Assembly (NCBI RefSeq): GCF_018687715.1
Contig: NC_056767.1
Coordinates: 26,089,501-26,153,500, forward strand
Direction: 5' to 3'
Length of the DNA stretch: 64,000 nucleotides
Source: Carya illinoinensis
Taxonomy: Eukaryota > Streptophyta > Magnoliopsida > Fagales > Juglandaceae
Shown here: one piece after another, positions 43,727-55,931 of the stretch
Layout of the letters: every line of letters begins with the position of its first letter
How positions within the stretch are numbered: position 1 is the first letter of the stretch
Position numbers and translations under genes: made by a program
The notes under the pieces: generated by a model
The model's input: only the letters and a program-made list of their open reading frames with translations
Told to the model about the DNA's origin: nothing
The model's database searches: none

Positions 43727-45165
43727 GAAGTAGTATGAAGTAGTTGTTTTCCTTAAAATCCCTGATGGAAATATAGGGTGGATAGTTATATATATATTAT
43801 GCCATGACTACATACACAAATTAAATCTCATATATAGCTAGTCATGCTTTTCTAACCTTTTTTAGGTAAATAACTTGGAATATAATTACTCTCGGTAGCA
43901 ATGAATAACGTCTATAAAAAGAAAGAAAATTAAAGGTCAAATCTAGATCAAATTTTGGATCAGAACACAATTCAAAAACATTATAAAGAAGCAGTGTTAC
44001 TTGTAAATAAATTTTAATAGAAGTAGTAGAGTCTATGTACTTAAAGTGGCTGCAAGGGAAAGGATTAAAGAGATGAGAATTATGCATGAATGAAAGATAT
44101 TATAGCCACAGTTAGTGAAGATCGAGAGTGTGTTGGACCTGGTGTGCACCAAAAGGAAGTGAGCGAAGGCTTTCTCTTTGCCACTGATAAAGGACCAGCT
44201 TTCTCTTTAGATCCGGCCTAACTTTTTACTGAAATGAAGATGATCTGCTAGCTTCTGTACGTGTGATCTGGCTCTCAAGCATTATAGCTAGCTAGCCAGC
44301 GTGGTTATATATACATACAAAAGAAACTCTGGCCTCTCTCTCTCAAATCCAAATAGTACTGCTCATAATAAACAATTTGAGTCTCAAATGTTTTATTCGA
44401 ATGTCTATTAATAAACTCCTTTTTTTTTGTTGTTGCTTAAATAGCAAAATTCAAGCTTATTACCAAAAATTCCCTGCATCCTTTTTCTATAACAAGTTTA
44501 AACTTTTATAAAACTTATTAATTAATTTATTGTTTGTCATGACATTGAAATTAAAATAAATATCATTGCTGAAATTTTACATTTTTTCATAAATTCATGC
44601 ATGCGATAATTAATCAATACCCATTTAACAAACCTAAATACATACATACTTAGAACGGTTTGAGCTAATATTTATGTATCACATTGAAAGTATTTTCATG
44701 ACTTTAAAATTGTAATATATATATGTATATACAAACCCATTGTTTCTACTATTTTTATTGACTTTCAAGTCTTTGTTTAGGAGTACTTGATTTTCTAGAT
44801 CTACTTTGCCTAAAAAGAGCATTTGTGACTTATTATTTGTGACGAAAATAGATTCATTTTAGTAGAAATTAAATAATCATTTTCACATGAAATAGCTGGC
44901 CACTATAAGCAGTTTTCTTGTAGATCAGTACTTTTTCTCAATATATTATACGCTTTTGTTTATATTATAAGGTTTGATAACGGGAAGATGACCGCTAATT
45001 CCCAGAAGGAGCTAATTAAATACGCATATTCGATCTAAATTTGCTTTGTAATCCATGTGACCTAGTGTTTGATTTTCTTTAATTTATTCAGTCACTTTAT
45101 TTAATCTTAATATCAATGTACGTACGCACACTACTAAATTAGCAATTACCACAACTTGAGTTTGA
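43727..45165. other. 5' flank of DUF247-4 and intergenic DNA
   Basis: Contains the minus-strand leader similarity near 44170-44200. A CACTA-like remnant lies at about 44800-44930 (ccactataagcagttttcttgtag, shortened here as ccactataag and ttcttgtag). Otherwise AT-rich with no gene. Confidence 0.45.
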
Positions 45166-45169
45166 TTAA

Positions 45170-45975
45170 TATTTGCCAACGGGTATTAATAAAAGTTAAT
45201 AAAATATTGGAATAATCGAAACAACGTTGTTTCTCACTAAACAAAGCTAAAAATCTTACATGCATGTTGGCCCCCGGGCTTAATTAATTGTAGTTGGAAG
45301 CATCCACGTGATTCAGTACCGCTTACATGAATTAATCTTAAAATCACCGTGCTATAAGGCTGTGTGTGTGTATATATATATATATATAACAATTTCAAAC
45401 TTGGATTTGACTATTCATTAACAAGGGGCTTAATTTAAAGGAATCTCTTAAACTGATGTAGTTTTATGTAGTTTGTCAAATTATAAAATTATTTTTATTA
45501 TAATCAGATATAACAAATCAAATAAAATTACATTAATTTATAAGATTGTGTTTATATAATTTTTTTTATAGACGTAACAGTACCCTAATTTAAACATATT
45601 AATCTCACGTACTGACTGCAGTGAGTTATTCGGTTTAACACCTACTAATGCAGTATGAATGTCAAGTCAGAAAGTCCTTTATATTATTAAATAGATAGAT
45701 TTGCCAACGGGTATTAAAAGCTAATACAATCTTGGAAAATTCGAAACAACGTTGTTTCCCACTATTCGAAGCTGAAAATCTTAGCATATGCATGTTGGCC
45801 CGTTAATTAAGTGTTGGTGGATTCGAAGCATCCTCATGAGTACTGTTCACACGAATGAATCTTAAAATCACCGTACTATAAGGCTATATATATATATATA
45901 TATATATTCATATATAACAACTTCAAACTTGGATTTGACTATTCATGATTAACAATGGGCTTAATTTAAACCTAT
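45170..45975. repeat. Duplicated 270 bp block containing TATA-like sequence
   Basis: About 45170-45440 and 45704-45975 are close copies: ttgccaacgggtattaa, cgaaacaacgttgttt, tcttaaaatcaccgt, ctataaggct, then (TA)n, then cttggatttgactattcat. A MITE-like insert lies between them (about 45440-45600). Each unit resembles a promoter (ctataaggct followed by a TA tract), but no gene follows either. Could be the upstream region of a lost gene. Confidence 0.7.
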
Positions 45976-46065
45976 TAATACAAGTTGCCACCTGCTAGCT
46001 GCAGCAAGTTGCCACCGACAAATCCCAATATTGTACCAATTACACTAGGATTTGACTATTCAATG

Positions 46066-46690
46066 TATTTTTTTTTTTTTTATAAGCACGCATTTCTTTA
46101 CACTGAAGGATAAAAATATATCAGGCCGAAGGCCAGGGATGGGATTCTCCGACAACTACTCCATTATTATGGAGTTAGATCAGAAAAAATAAATAAAAAT
46201 GAGGGCAGTAGGACCGATAAATTCAACCCATTCCCACTATTCTTGAAAAATTCAAAGGAGCCATTTGAAGCTACACTTTTGAACAACCCGCCATGCGGAC
46301 TGTAATTAATTTGCTGCTCTGAAGTATCTGGCGAAGGCTTGTTCCACCTGAAGAGATAGGCTTGGGAAAAACAGGAACATAATTGGATAGTTAGCATTGG
46401 GAGCAGGTCCGAGTCAATTCTGGCCAAAATAAATGACACAGGGTCGTGTCGGCACGTCGTTGACGCCCTGCAAGCATCAATGCGGGGTGGGTCAGATCTG
46501 CTAGAATTGAAGCAGCTAAAACTCCTGGCATGGCTCGTGTCACCGGAATATGCTTGGTGCTCGGTGGCGCGTGGTTTCCATCCCCGAATTGAGTAATAGC
46601 TTTTGACTCTCGCTCCGGTCTTTGGCAGCTGGCTATAGGGCCATTGGAGAACGATGGTTGGTTCTCAACCGAGTTAGGAATAAACAAGGA
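46066..46690 (-). mobile_element. Poly(A)-ended insertion of unknown identity
   Basis: A G+C-richer segment that, on the minus strand, ends in a 14-base poly(A) (poly-T at 46068-46081). Such a tail suggests a retroposed copy (processed transcript, SINE or truncated LINE). The minus-strand frame at 46687-46391 (98 codons) gives no family I recognise. Target duplication is not clear. Confidence 0.45.
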
Positions 46691-46697
46691 AAAATTT

Positions 46698-46862
46698 AAT
46701 TATAAGCATAATTGTGTATTAATATATGTACCAATATAATATGATTGGTCAAAAAGTAAATTTTTATTTAAAACAGTACTAATTTAAATTTTGAATATGA
46801 AAGAATCAGTATTGATACGCAGATTAGTACGCAACTCTACTTATACATAGCAAAACTCAATA
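46698..46862 (+). mobile_element. Dispersed MITE-like repeat, fourth copy
   Basis: Close match to 40424-40592 (attataagcataattgtgta, tactaatttaaattttgaa, agcaaaactcaa). It starts 8 bp after the poly(A)-ended segment's 5' side. Confidence 0.7.
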
Positions 46863-47689
46863 AATAAAGATCCTAAAAAGAAGGGAAAAAACTTACAGAC
46901 ATGCACGGACAAAGCTAGAAATCTTATTTAGGAGAGCGCAAGGCACATGTAAAAACTTAGCACAAAAATGACATAACTCAATATATATATATATAAAGAA
47001 TAATATTAGGTACAAGTCTCAAATTAGACAAGTCTCATATAAGCTATTTGTGCAAAAGTAGGTCCCATTAATAAATAATAACTTTTTTTTAGGTTGAGTT
47101 TACTTTTTTATTTGAACTTGTAGGAGATTTTTTTTTTTTAAAGAGTTAGTAGCCACCCACATAGCAATTCCGTCCCAAGTTTATTTATAAGCCCTCACTT
47201 ATAATAGAGGAATACCATGAAAACAACTTTATACTTAGAGGTTTACAAGATATATCTATAAAACTAACCTAAAACCAAATAAAACAACGTCTAACAAGCC
47301 TAAAAAACAATAACACAATCAATCTCTTATATAAGGAAAGACCCACATTATTAGTTCTAATTAGACCCTTTAATAAAGGAGGGATCATATTCAAAGACTC
47401 CCAGATAGCAACACAATCCTCACACGCCTGCTTGGCCAAGAAGTCTGCAAGGCTATTTCCTTGCCTATAAACATGCTTAATGGTGAAGTTTATATTTCAA
47501 AGTAGTTCCATGAGCTCAATCAAATAATCTTCTAAATACCAAATAGGACAATTTAAAGCTAAAATCCAGTTTACGACAACTATGGAATCCATATCTATTT
47601 CCACATTTATGAAACCCAATCTGTTCAAATGTCTCACTCCATGAAACATAGATATGAATTCAGCATAGTTATTATTGCCAAATTCAAGA

Positions 47690-50600
47690 GGGATAGAAAA
47701 CGCTAGAATAGATTACTTGAAGAATCACGAATTAAATCACCAGCACCAGCTTTTCTCAAGGCCTCTCTCCTACTCCCATCAACATTTAGTTTTACCCAAC
47801 TTCCCCTTGGGCGACTCCACCCCACTACTTGAAATTGTTTGCACCTCCTCCCTCTATAAGGAATGTTTAAATCCGCCACTAAAGTTTCATCACTTCGAGA
47901 TAAAGGATTTGAAACCTTTAATTTTCCACTCAATTTAGCAAGCCAAAATTTAATGCTCCTCCAAATATCCTCCACCAACTCCCACTTTCATTCCATAAGA
48001 GCACGACACTTGCGAATCCAAAACCTCCAAGTTACAATAGAAGGAATAAGATCCATAAGTTGACCCCTAAAAGAAGACGTGGAGGCTTTAGCAAACCAAG
48101 CAGAGACAATTTCCATCCAAGTGCTATGTTGATGTCGGAGGAACCCCACAATCATGGCACATCTCTTCCAAATAGTCCTTGCTACTTCACCCGTAACCAA
48201 AACATGGTTCATATCCTCATATACCCCTTGTGAACAACAATTACATTTAGAAACAATAGGAATACCCACACTCCGAATTTTATCATCCACAAAAAGACCC
48301 TTATTACTACTTTTCCACATAGCAGTAGCCATATTTTTGGGGAGGTAGGGATGCCAAATCCAATTTGCCCATCTAACCTTTGGTTTTTTAATCCAAATAA
48401 CCTCCCAACCACTCTTAGAAGTGAAATTCCCATCATCCTTAGCCATCCATATTAGACGATCTGCATCATCTCTCGATCTATGGAAGGAACAAGAAATTTC
48501 CTGCTCCTTTTGACAACCCACTAGCTGAACCAGAAGATCCATAATCCCACCCACTGGTCATGCAACAATCTTTCAACTTTATGTCAGGTGAGATAATAGC
48601 AAATGAAGCTGCAAGAGGCTCATCCTCAATCCATTTATCCAACCAAAAAGAGATATCCCCTCTCCTTAGTTTCCATTTGGATTGGTCAATGACATCCAAC
48701 AGGCTCCTCATCACCATCTTCCAAAATCTAGAACCTTTATTGGGATTAACAGATGAAATATGATTCTGTTTTATATATTTTGCCTTAAAAAATCTGGACC
48801 ACAGAGAGTTCTCTATTAATAATCTCTAAGTAAATTTCATATGGAGAGCTTTTCATACCTCATCTAAATTTCAAATGCCTATACCACCCTCCTTTACTAG
48901 TTTGCACATCAACTCCCATGATTTCCAATGTTTATTTGGCCTGCCATCTTTATATCCTCAAAAGAAATTACTAAAACTTTTGGCAACAGAGGAGATGACA
49001 GATTTAGGTACCTGCAAAATTGAGAGAAGATGAATGGGGAAACTACCAAGAACATGCTTTAAAAGTAAAAGTCGAGCTCCACTAGACAATAACCAAGATT
49101 GCCAACCCCCAGATTTATCTCTGATCTTGCGAAGAAACTCATCAAAATACACTACTTTAAGTCTCCCGGAAACAATAGGAACCCCCAAATATTTAAAAGG
49201 AAGAGCACCTGCAGAGAATCTAGAACTACGCAATATGTTTTGACGCCAAGAACCTGGAATAAGACTCAAGAAAATAATAGATGATTTCTCCTTATTAACC
49301 CGCTGACCAAACCAGCTTTCATAGACGGTAAGAACCTCAGAAATGGCCCGTCTCGACTTTTTATCACCACTAGCAAAAATCACAATATCATCTGCGTAAA
49401 GTAAATGAGATATTATAGGTGCCCCTGAAGGATGCTGAAAAAGAATGATCTTCTTGTCCTAAAAATTCTTTTTCAAAAGTCTGGAAAGAATTTCCTTCCC
49501 CAGGATTAAAAGATACGATGATAAAGGATCACCTCGCCGCAATCCTCTCCCTCCCTGGAAGAAACCCTTGGGAATACCGTTCATGACACCTGAGAACCAA
49601 GGCGAAGAGATACATAGGCGCCCCAAATTACAAACTCCCTCAAAGAATCCAAAACTAGCTAAAGAATGAATGAGGAAATTCTAATTTATACTATCATATG
49701 CTTTAACCATATCAATCTTCAAAACCACATTACCACCATGGACAGCTTTGTTAATGCTCTGAAGAATGAATGAGGAAATTCTAATTCATACTATCATATG
49801 CTTTAACCATATCAATCTTCAAAACCACATTACCACCATGGACAGCTTTGTTAATGCTCTGAATCATCTCCTGTGTCAAAATCACATTCGCAAAAATGCT
49901 TGTCCCATGAATGAAGGCTCCCTGTTCCTCCAAGATTAAATGAGGAAGCAAGGAAGATATCCGGCTTACCAGAATTTTGGTACAAGTCTTATAGATGACA
50001 GAGCACAAACTAATAGGGCAGAATTTGTCAAAGCTCTTCGAATTATCAACCTTGGGCATCAACACTAAAAAAGAAGCTGTGAATTCCCTCAAAATTTTTC
50101 CCCATTTGAAAAAATATGAACCCCATCCACCACATCAGTACCAACAATATCCCAACAAGCTTTATAAAAATCCGAGCCAAACCCATCAGGACCTGGACTA
50201 CTATCCATAGGAATCGAAAACAAAGCTTGTTTTATTTCTTGGCTTGAAGGAAGTTCTAGGAGAGCCACATTGTCTTTCGCCTGAATGATAGGTGCAATAA
50301 GAGAAGATAAATCCGGTAATGATGAATGATGATTAGAAGCCAAGAAGTTATGAAAATAAGTTAGAGCCCCCGAGTGAACCTCTTCTAGAGATCTCAACCA
50401 AACATTTTCACTAATCTTCATCTACCCCACCACTCTGTGATTTTTTGAAGCCATGGCCTTAAAGAATTTTGAGCTTGCTTCTCCCAATTGAATCCATTCT
50501 TGCTTCGCCTGTTAAGCTAGACAGATTTCTTCTCTACTGTTTCACGTATCCAGTTCTACTTTGGCAGCTAAAATGTCCAGTTCTACTTCCTCATTGGCAC

Positions 50601-51512
50601 CCATCTGCAGTTGCTCCTCTAATGCATGCACCCTTTCCTCCAACTACTAAATATGAAAGCCAGTCCAACCAAACACATTTTGGTTCCATAATCGAAGAGC
50701 ACCTTTCAATTTTTTCAATTTTCTAGCCAAACGAATCATCCCACCACCATCCTGATCCTCCTTCGAGTCATTAGTAACAAAATTCATAAATGCATCATGC
50801 GTTGTCCATATTTGTTAGAACTTGAAAGGAACATGACCATATATTCTATCCTCTGGACACAAATCAACCTGTAAAATAGCATGATCAGAAGAAAATTTTG
50901 GCAAATATATTCCTCTAGCCGAGGGAAACTCCAAAATATCAGCCAAATTGACAAGAGCTCAATCCAATCTTGCCCAACTCCTAGACCTCCCTTCCTGGCC
51001 ATTACACCAATTCATCTTATTTCCTTGGAAAACCAGTTCAAATAAACCTGCCATATCAATGAACGAATTAAATTCCTTCATGGTGGTACGAGGATGAGGA
51101 TGCCCCCCAATCCGTTCATCATCTGCTCTAATTATATTAAAATTGCCAATAACCATCCATGGAACATTTGAAGACTGTAGACAGCATAAATCATCCCATA
51201 ATTACATTTTGCATGAACAAACGAAATCCACAAACATTTACCATTCAACTTGAGTTCCATAGTGATGCTTTGAGAAGAAGAATGTATCACCAAAGACCTC
51301 TTTAGACCATAACACCCACAGTTTTCCCCCTAGCTCTTGATTTGAAACATTGTCTTCAAAAGATACAGCACTATGTAAACGTCTAAGATGTTGTCCATCA
51401 ACAAACAATTCAGCAACTACAAAGATACAGTTTTACTAGATCTCACCATCTTCAACAATCTTTTTCTAGAGGACCCAAGGCCTCGTACATTCCAGTATAT
51501 AATTCTATGCAT
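47690..51512 (-). pseudogene. LINE ORF2: endonuclease, reverse transcriptase, RNase H-like
   Basis: It begins at ATG 51512, 14 bp after the end of ORF1, with MHRIIYWNVRGLGSSRK, the endonuclease start. The endonuclease continues with MVIGNFNIIRADDERIGG (51156). The reverse transcriptase shows SSPGPDGFGSDFYKACW (about 50190), ISLCSVIYKTCTKILVSRI (about 50000) and the catalytic YADD (about 49390). Then come the zf-RVT block (CNCCSQGVYEDMNHVL, about 48210) and an RNase H-like end (GSWVKLNVDGSRREAL, about 47780). Broken by several frameshifts and by the tandem duplication at 49662-49861. Confidence 0.93.
49662..49861. repeat. 100 bp tandem duplication inside LINE reverse transcriptase
   Basis: 49662-49761 and 49762-49861 are almost identical (aagaatgaatgaggaaattc at both starts; a ttta/ttca difference near 49687/49787). 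The unit is not a multiple of three, so it disrupts the frame around KIDMVKAYDS. Confidence 0.95.
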
Positions 51513-51525
51513 CAAAATTATATTG

Positions 51526-53060
51526 TTAGGATTTATTCCTAGCCCTGTTGGAAATCCTCACCTTATTTCCCATCTTGACATTAACAGCTTTGGTAGAATC
51601 TTTTGGGTCCAAAATAACTTCTTTTTCTACTTGGATATGAGCATCCTGTTTTGCACCCTCCAAATCAAAGTGTGAGATTGCCCGTATTTGCTCTTCATCT
51701 GGGGCCTCTAGTTGAACATCACCAATTTTCAATCGGGGATGTATATTATAATCAGTTTCAGCATTCACCTGAACATCAAGATTGTTGACTTATTCTTCCT
51801 CTCGAACGACTGTATCCCCAACACTAGCCTTTGTCTCACAATTGGCAATCTCATTATCAACAATTATAGTCGTTGCCACTTCTTTATTCAGTAATACGCC
51901 CACTTCTTCCACTTTCTCAGTTAATGCATCAGCCACCAAATCAGGTTTCTCCATAGGGCCCATTTGCACTGAAACGAGGGACATAGACTGACCAGGTTCA
52001 ACCTCATTCATCACACCTATAGTGTCTGAAGGGTCTTGGTTTGCTAACACTTCCCCTTCTTCCACCTCCTCATTAAGAACTTCGACATCATTCATCAACA
52101 CTAACGAATTACCTTCAATCCTATCACTCTCCTACAACTTAGTGTCTTCCACAGATGCACCCACGGGCTCTTCATTGCATTGATCCTTAGGATGCGAATG
52201 TTTTATTAGTTCCCCTAAATATTTTTGCATGCTATTCTTTTTCTGATTTGTCTTGCTCTTCTCACCACCTGCTTTACAAGTTTTCTCATTATGTCCTTGT
52301 AATTTACACTTTATGCAAAAAGCAGGTAGCATTTCGAAAACAACTTCTTGCAACCAACTAGAAGGAGATCCAGGGGAGCCAATCCAAAAAGAACTCAGCT
52401 GAGGCTTCGCAACATCCATCTCTACACAAACATGAGCTCCATCAGTTCATGTAGCACACCGAGTAGAATTATCGTGACAGATAAATCTCCCAATAGGCAC
52501 AGTGAAGATTTTTAGAAATGATGAATGGTAAAAATTTGGTGGAAGCCCTAGAAGGTTGATCCAAACGGGGACCAACGAGGGATCCTCATTCTCAAAAAAT
52601 TTAGTCAAACAACCAAAAGCCCTATAATGAACTCCATCAACATCCGTTGCTTCCCTAGATAAGGCTTTGTTTAAACCACTTTCAAATTGGAATCTATTAA
52701 AAACATTACGAGGCTTACTCATCGAGGAAACTATAGGGATTCCAGACAATCCCTATCGAGAACGGATGAACGATCTGATGGCATCAAGAGAAGGTCATCT
52801 CCAGGAAACTTTAGGACAAGAGAAAATCGGAAGAATTCTGCAGATCTCATAATTTCATCCTTTGAGAACAAAAAACATAGTTCACCATCTACAACTTTTG
52901 ATAACCTGAACGGCACATCAAACTCTAGAATTGGTTGGGGGGCCACTGAGACAAGGTCCACGAAAGTCCGAGAATCGAAACCACAGATCCCATGGTAGCC
53001 ATACGAGGTGCAACCACACCTGCCCAAGATTCATCAAACCAATCACCCTAATCGCCAAAA
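51526..53060 (-). pseudogene. LINE ORF1: DUF4283 and zinc-knuckle protein
   Basis: Segments in order on the minus strand: LEFDVPFRLSKVVDGEL (about 52920), FFRFSLVLKFPG, then PVWINLLGLPPNFYHSSFLK (about 52560), TRCAT followed by a stop where relatives continue with TDGA, FWIGSPGSPSSWLQEVVFEM, the knuckle CIKCKLQGHNEKTC (about 52270-52310), and a low-complexity acidic tail ending at 51526. It is the RNA-binding partner protein in active L1 elements. A frameshift lies near 52740 and the N-terminus is scrambled near 53000. Confidence 0.9.
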
Positions 53061-53172
53061 TAATCGTCCAAAAATTACATAACAACATTACCTAGGTGTA
53101 AGTGATTTCACATCAATTTTCTTGCTACTTGTAGGAGATTTATCAATTTGGGACTTGTATAAATCATTTCTC

Positions 53173-54114
53173 ATATATATATATATAACAAAAATAAATA
53201 CATGATGTCTAAGTACAAGTTTGAATGCATAAAAAAAGGTAAAATATAACCAATTATGTTAACTGAATTTGTCGCTCTTTCATTAAATAAAGTATATCAA
53301 TTATGACATTTGTGTTAAATCTTTAAGCAACTTCCTTGTAACGTCCCATTTCCAAAGATACTTTGCTTTAACTACTATTACCTAAAATATCTCCCAACCA
53401 TACAGTCATAAACTCCAAAGTTTCAATGACACATATAACTCACTACTTCAAATCAATAATTAATCTAAAACACCACAAAATCTTAAAATAACCACCAATC
53501 TTCCAAAATACAAAGTCAACAGAGCAAGATAAAACTATTGAATTAAATTCTCTAGTTATCAAAGTACTCTCTTTTTACCTAAATCTACTATACTCACATA
53601 GTCTTATCCACGCTTCATATTCTTAATTATCAACTGAAACATATGAAAATATTGTGGAGATAAATGGTGAGTTATCAACAACTCAATAAGTAGAGAACAT
53701 ATACTAGTATGTAAGCAAGAATCTTTTCACAGAGTTCAGAGTGCATGATAAAACATTTTAGTTTCAGAATGAGAATCCCAAAAACATGTTATCAAATATC
53801 AAAGCGATAGTTCAAAATGTTCATATTAAAAAATCTTTTGGCATAACATAACTGATCATCATCATCATCATCATCATCATCATATCGAAGCATCATATCA
53901 AAATAGTGGTCGTGTTTAACTCTCATGGTAGCTTTCTGTGAGCACTTATTTTACTTGCGTAAAAACTCTTTGGGAAGAGTTAGAAAATTATAAACCCATT
54001 CTTTCTTGTTCTTGTGGATCGGTATGTACGTTGACCTATTATGTTCAATAGGAGCATGTTTTATAGTTTTTCATGGGTTTGAATTATTTTTTTGCCTCTG
54101 CTCATGCTTAAATC
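53173..54114. other. Probable LTR fragment with (ATC)n microsatellite
   Basis: gtaacgtcccatttcc at 53338 resembles the TGTAACGTCCC start of some Gypsy LTRs. No matching end or second copy was found. An (ATC)n run of about nine units lies at 53855-53882. No coding sequence is evident. Confidence 0.35.
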
Positions 54115-54735
54115 TTGCTTTTGGAGCCTTTGTCTCCTCTTAATAAAGTGTTTCACTTGTATTACAAGAAGAACAACAACATGAAATTTATGCCAGTAGC
54201 TTATAGAATTTTGCAACCTCATCTCATGGTAGATTATAGAATTTCACAATATATTAAGAGCACTCCTGGTCATGGTCTCCTTTTTTCCAACTGCTAATTA
54301 CTTGCCCCTTAAAGCTTTTGCTGATTTAGATTGGGTTTCATGTCCCAACAACCATCACTCTACTAGTGGTTACTGTATTTTTCTTGGGGATTCTTTGGTT
54401 TCCTAGAAAACCAAGAAACAGTCCATTGTTTCTCGTTTTTTAGCAGAAGTTAAATATCGTTTGACGGCATCCACTACTTGTGAAATTATATAGTTTCTTA
54501 CATTACTTTCGGATTTTGGTATCTCACATCCTCACAGTGCTCAATTATTCTGTGATAATAAGGTTGCTTTGCACATTATTGCCAATCTAGTCTTCTATGA
54601 AATAACAAAGCACATTGAACTCGACTGTCACTTCATCCGTGAAAAAATTCAAGCTGGTATGATCAAGACTTTTCATTTGGCTTTCCATCATCGACTTGTT
54701 GATGAGCTAACCAAACCTTTTGGTCATCAATAGTT
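54115..54735 (+). pseudogene. Copia reverse transcriptase C-terminus and RNase H remnant
   Basis: Plus-strand sequence in pieces: YIKSTPGHGLLFSNC (about 54250), then FADLDWVSCPNNHHSTSGYC, IFLGDSLVS, SIVSRFLAEVKYRLTAST (about 54430), DFGISHPHSAQLFCDNKVAL (about 54510) and HIELDCHFIREKIQAGMIKT (about 54610). This is the Copia RNase H ending. Several stops (for example TAG at 54403 and 54493) interrupt it. It comes from a different Copia family than 11117-23371 and has the opposite orientation. No LTR was recognised. Confidence 0.85.
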
Positions 54736-54840
54736 TCAACATTTATAATCACCAAGATGAGAGTACATTTCATATACTCTCCGTCTTGAGAATGGTATTA
54801 TGTATATATTTGATATTTTTTATTTTTCGTACACATGTAT

Positions 54841-55022
54841 GTAGGGCTGAAAGTCGAACGGTACGGACCGGAAAAACCGACCGGACCGTTCATTTTTGGA
54901 CCGGACCGGACCGGACCGAATGAGTCCGGTTCGGTCCCGGTCCAATTTTTAAGGGACCGAAGGTATTCGGTCTGGTCCCGGTCCGGGGGTTTTTCACCCC
55001 GGACCGGACCGGACCGGACCGA
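54841..55022. repeat. hAT-like arm rich in ggaccgg repeats
   Basis: Starts tagggctgaaagtcgaac and continues with many ggaccgg/ccggtcc motifs (for example ggaccggaccggaccgaa, twice). This pattern matches ends of non-autonomous hAT elements in plants. A partner end (cagccct) was not found downstream, so the element is truncated or the end is lost in the AT-rich tract. Frames across it are artefacts of the repeat. Confidence 0.5.
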
Positions 55023-55735
55023 ATAGATTAAAAAAAAAATTATTATTTATATAATAGTTGAATTACTAATAGTCTAATACTAATACAATTATATAGTTAT
55101 ACTAATTATAAATTCATAATAACTAAATCATTGTAAGTCTATAACTATATTATATATATATTTAGTATCAATGTATTACTATATTCTTTAATATATAACT
55201 ATTAACTATAATATATAGTACTAGTATAACCGATCAAAAAAAAATATAGTACTAGTATATATATTAATGTATTAACATATTATAAAAGTTATAGTATAAA
55301 TTATAATATATCATATATTTGTAAATTTATAATAGTATTAGTATAGTTAACTTAATATGTAATATGTTAGCATTAAATCACTATAACTACATAGAATATT
55401 AGTAATAAGAGTATTACTATTATTTAATATAATATTACATATATTATCACTATCATTACATATATTTATTAGTTATAGTATTAGTACTAATAGACTAATA
55501 GTATTAGTTATTAATATTACATATAGTTACATATATTACTATTATTACTATTATTATTACATGATATAGTTACATATATAATTATCACTATTACTAATAG
55601 TAGTAGTGTATTACTAATATATATAATAGTATAGTATATGTATATATATTAAATATGTCACAATATAATTACATAAGTATTAAACAAAATATCATTGAAA
55701 AAAAAAAAAAAAACTCATAGAGTATATGTATAATC
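55023..55735. repeat. AT-rich low-complexity tract of tagta/atatta units
   Basis: About 700 bp made of short variants of tactaatagtatta and acatatatta, ending in a poly-A at 55698-55714. It has no coding capacity and may be an expanded interior of the adjacent hAT-like element. Confidence 0.6.
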
Positions 55736-55827
55736 TCTATTAGATAGTGAGTCAGAATAGAGATTAGAATATCATACCCTTATTTAAGTACTGTATCGAT
55801 CACTAAATAATTTCTGGTTCTGATGGC

Positions 55828-55835
55828 TATAAATA
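55828..55835 (+). promoter_or_regulatory. TATA box of the SEO-like gene
   Basis: tataaata in ggctataaataagctg, about 100 bp before the ATG at 55932. The spacing suits a short plant 5'UTR. Confidence 0.55.
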
Positions 55836-55931
55836 AGCTGCCATTCTATTGTACAAAGTTCACAAGTCAACATCTCTAGATCTCGAGCTTAATCCCGCAA
55901 ACCCAAGATTTTGTGTGTAAAAGATTTTACT

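Larger units (their letters stand above)
47131..53126 (-). mobile_element. L1-type LINE retrotransposon (minus strand)
   Basis: A 15 bp target duplication acttgtaggagattt (47116-47130 and 53127-53141) brackets the element. The 3' end on the minus strand is a poly(A), seen as poly-T from 47131. Two coding regions are in the L1 order: ORF1 with DUF4283 and a zinc knuckle, then ORF2 with endonuclease, reverse transcriptase, zinc-binding and RNase H-like domains. Numerous stops, frameshifts and an internal 100 bp duplication make it inactive. Length about 6.0 kb, near full length, with the extreme 5' end damaged. Confidence 0.95.
47000..53172. mobile_element. MITE split by the LINE at 47131-53126
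   Basis: Left remnant (47000-47130) begins attaggtacaagtctcaaat. Right remnant (53127-53172) reversed reads gatttatacaagtcccaaat. These are inverted terminal repeats of one short element, now 6 kb apart with the LINE and its target duplication between them. Confidence 0.65.
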
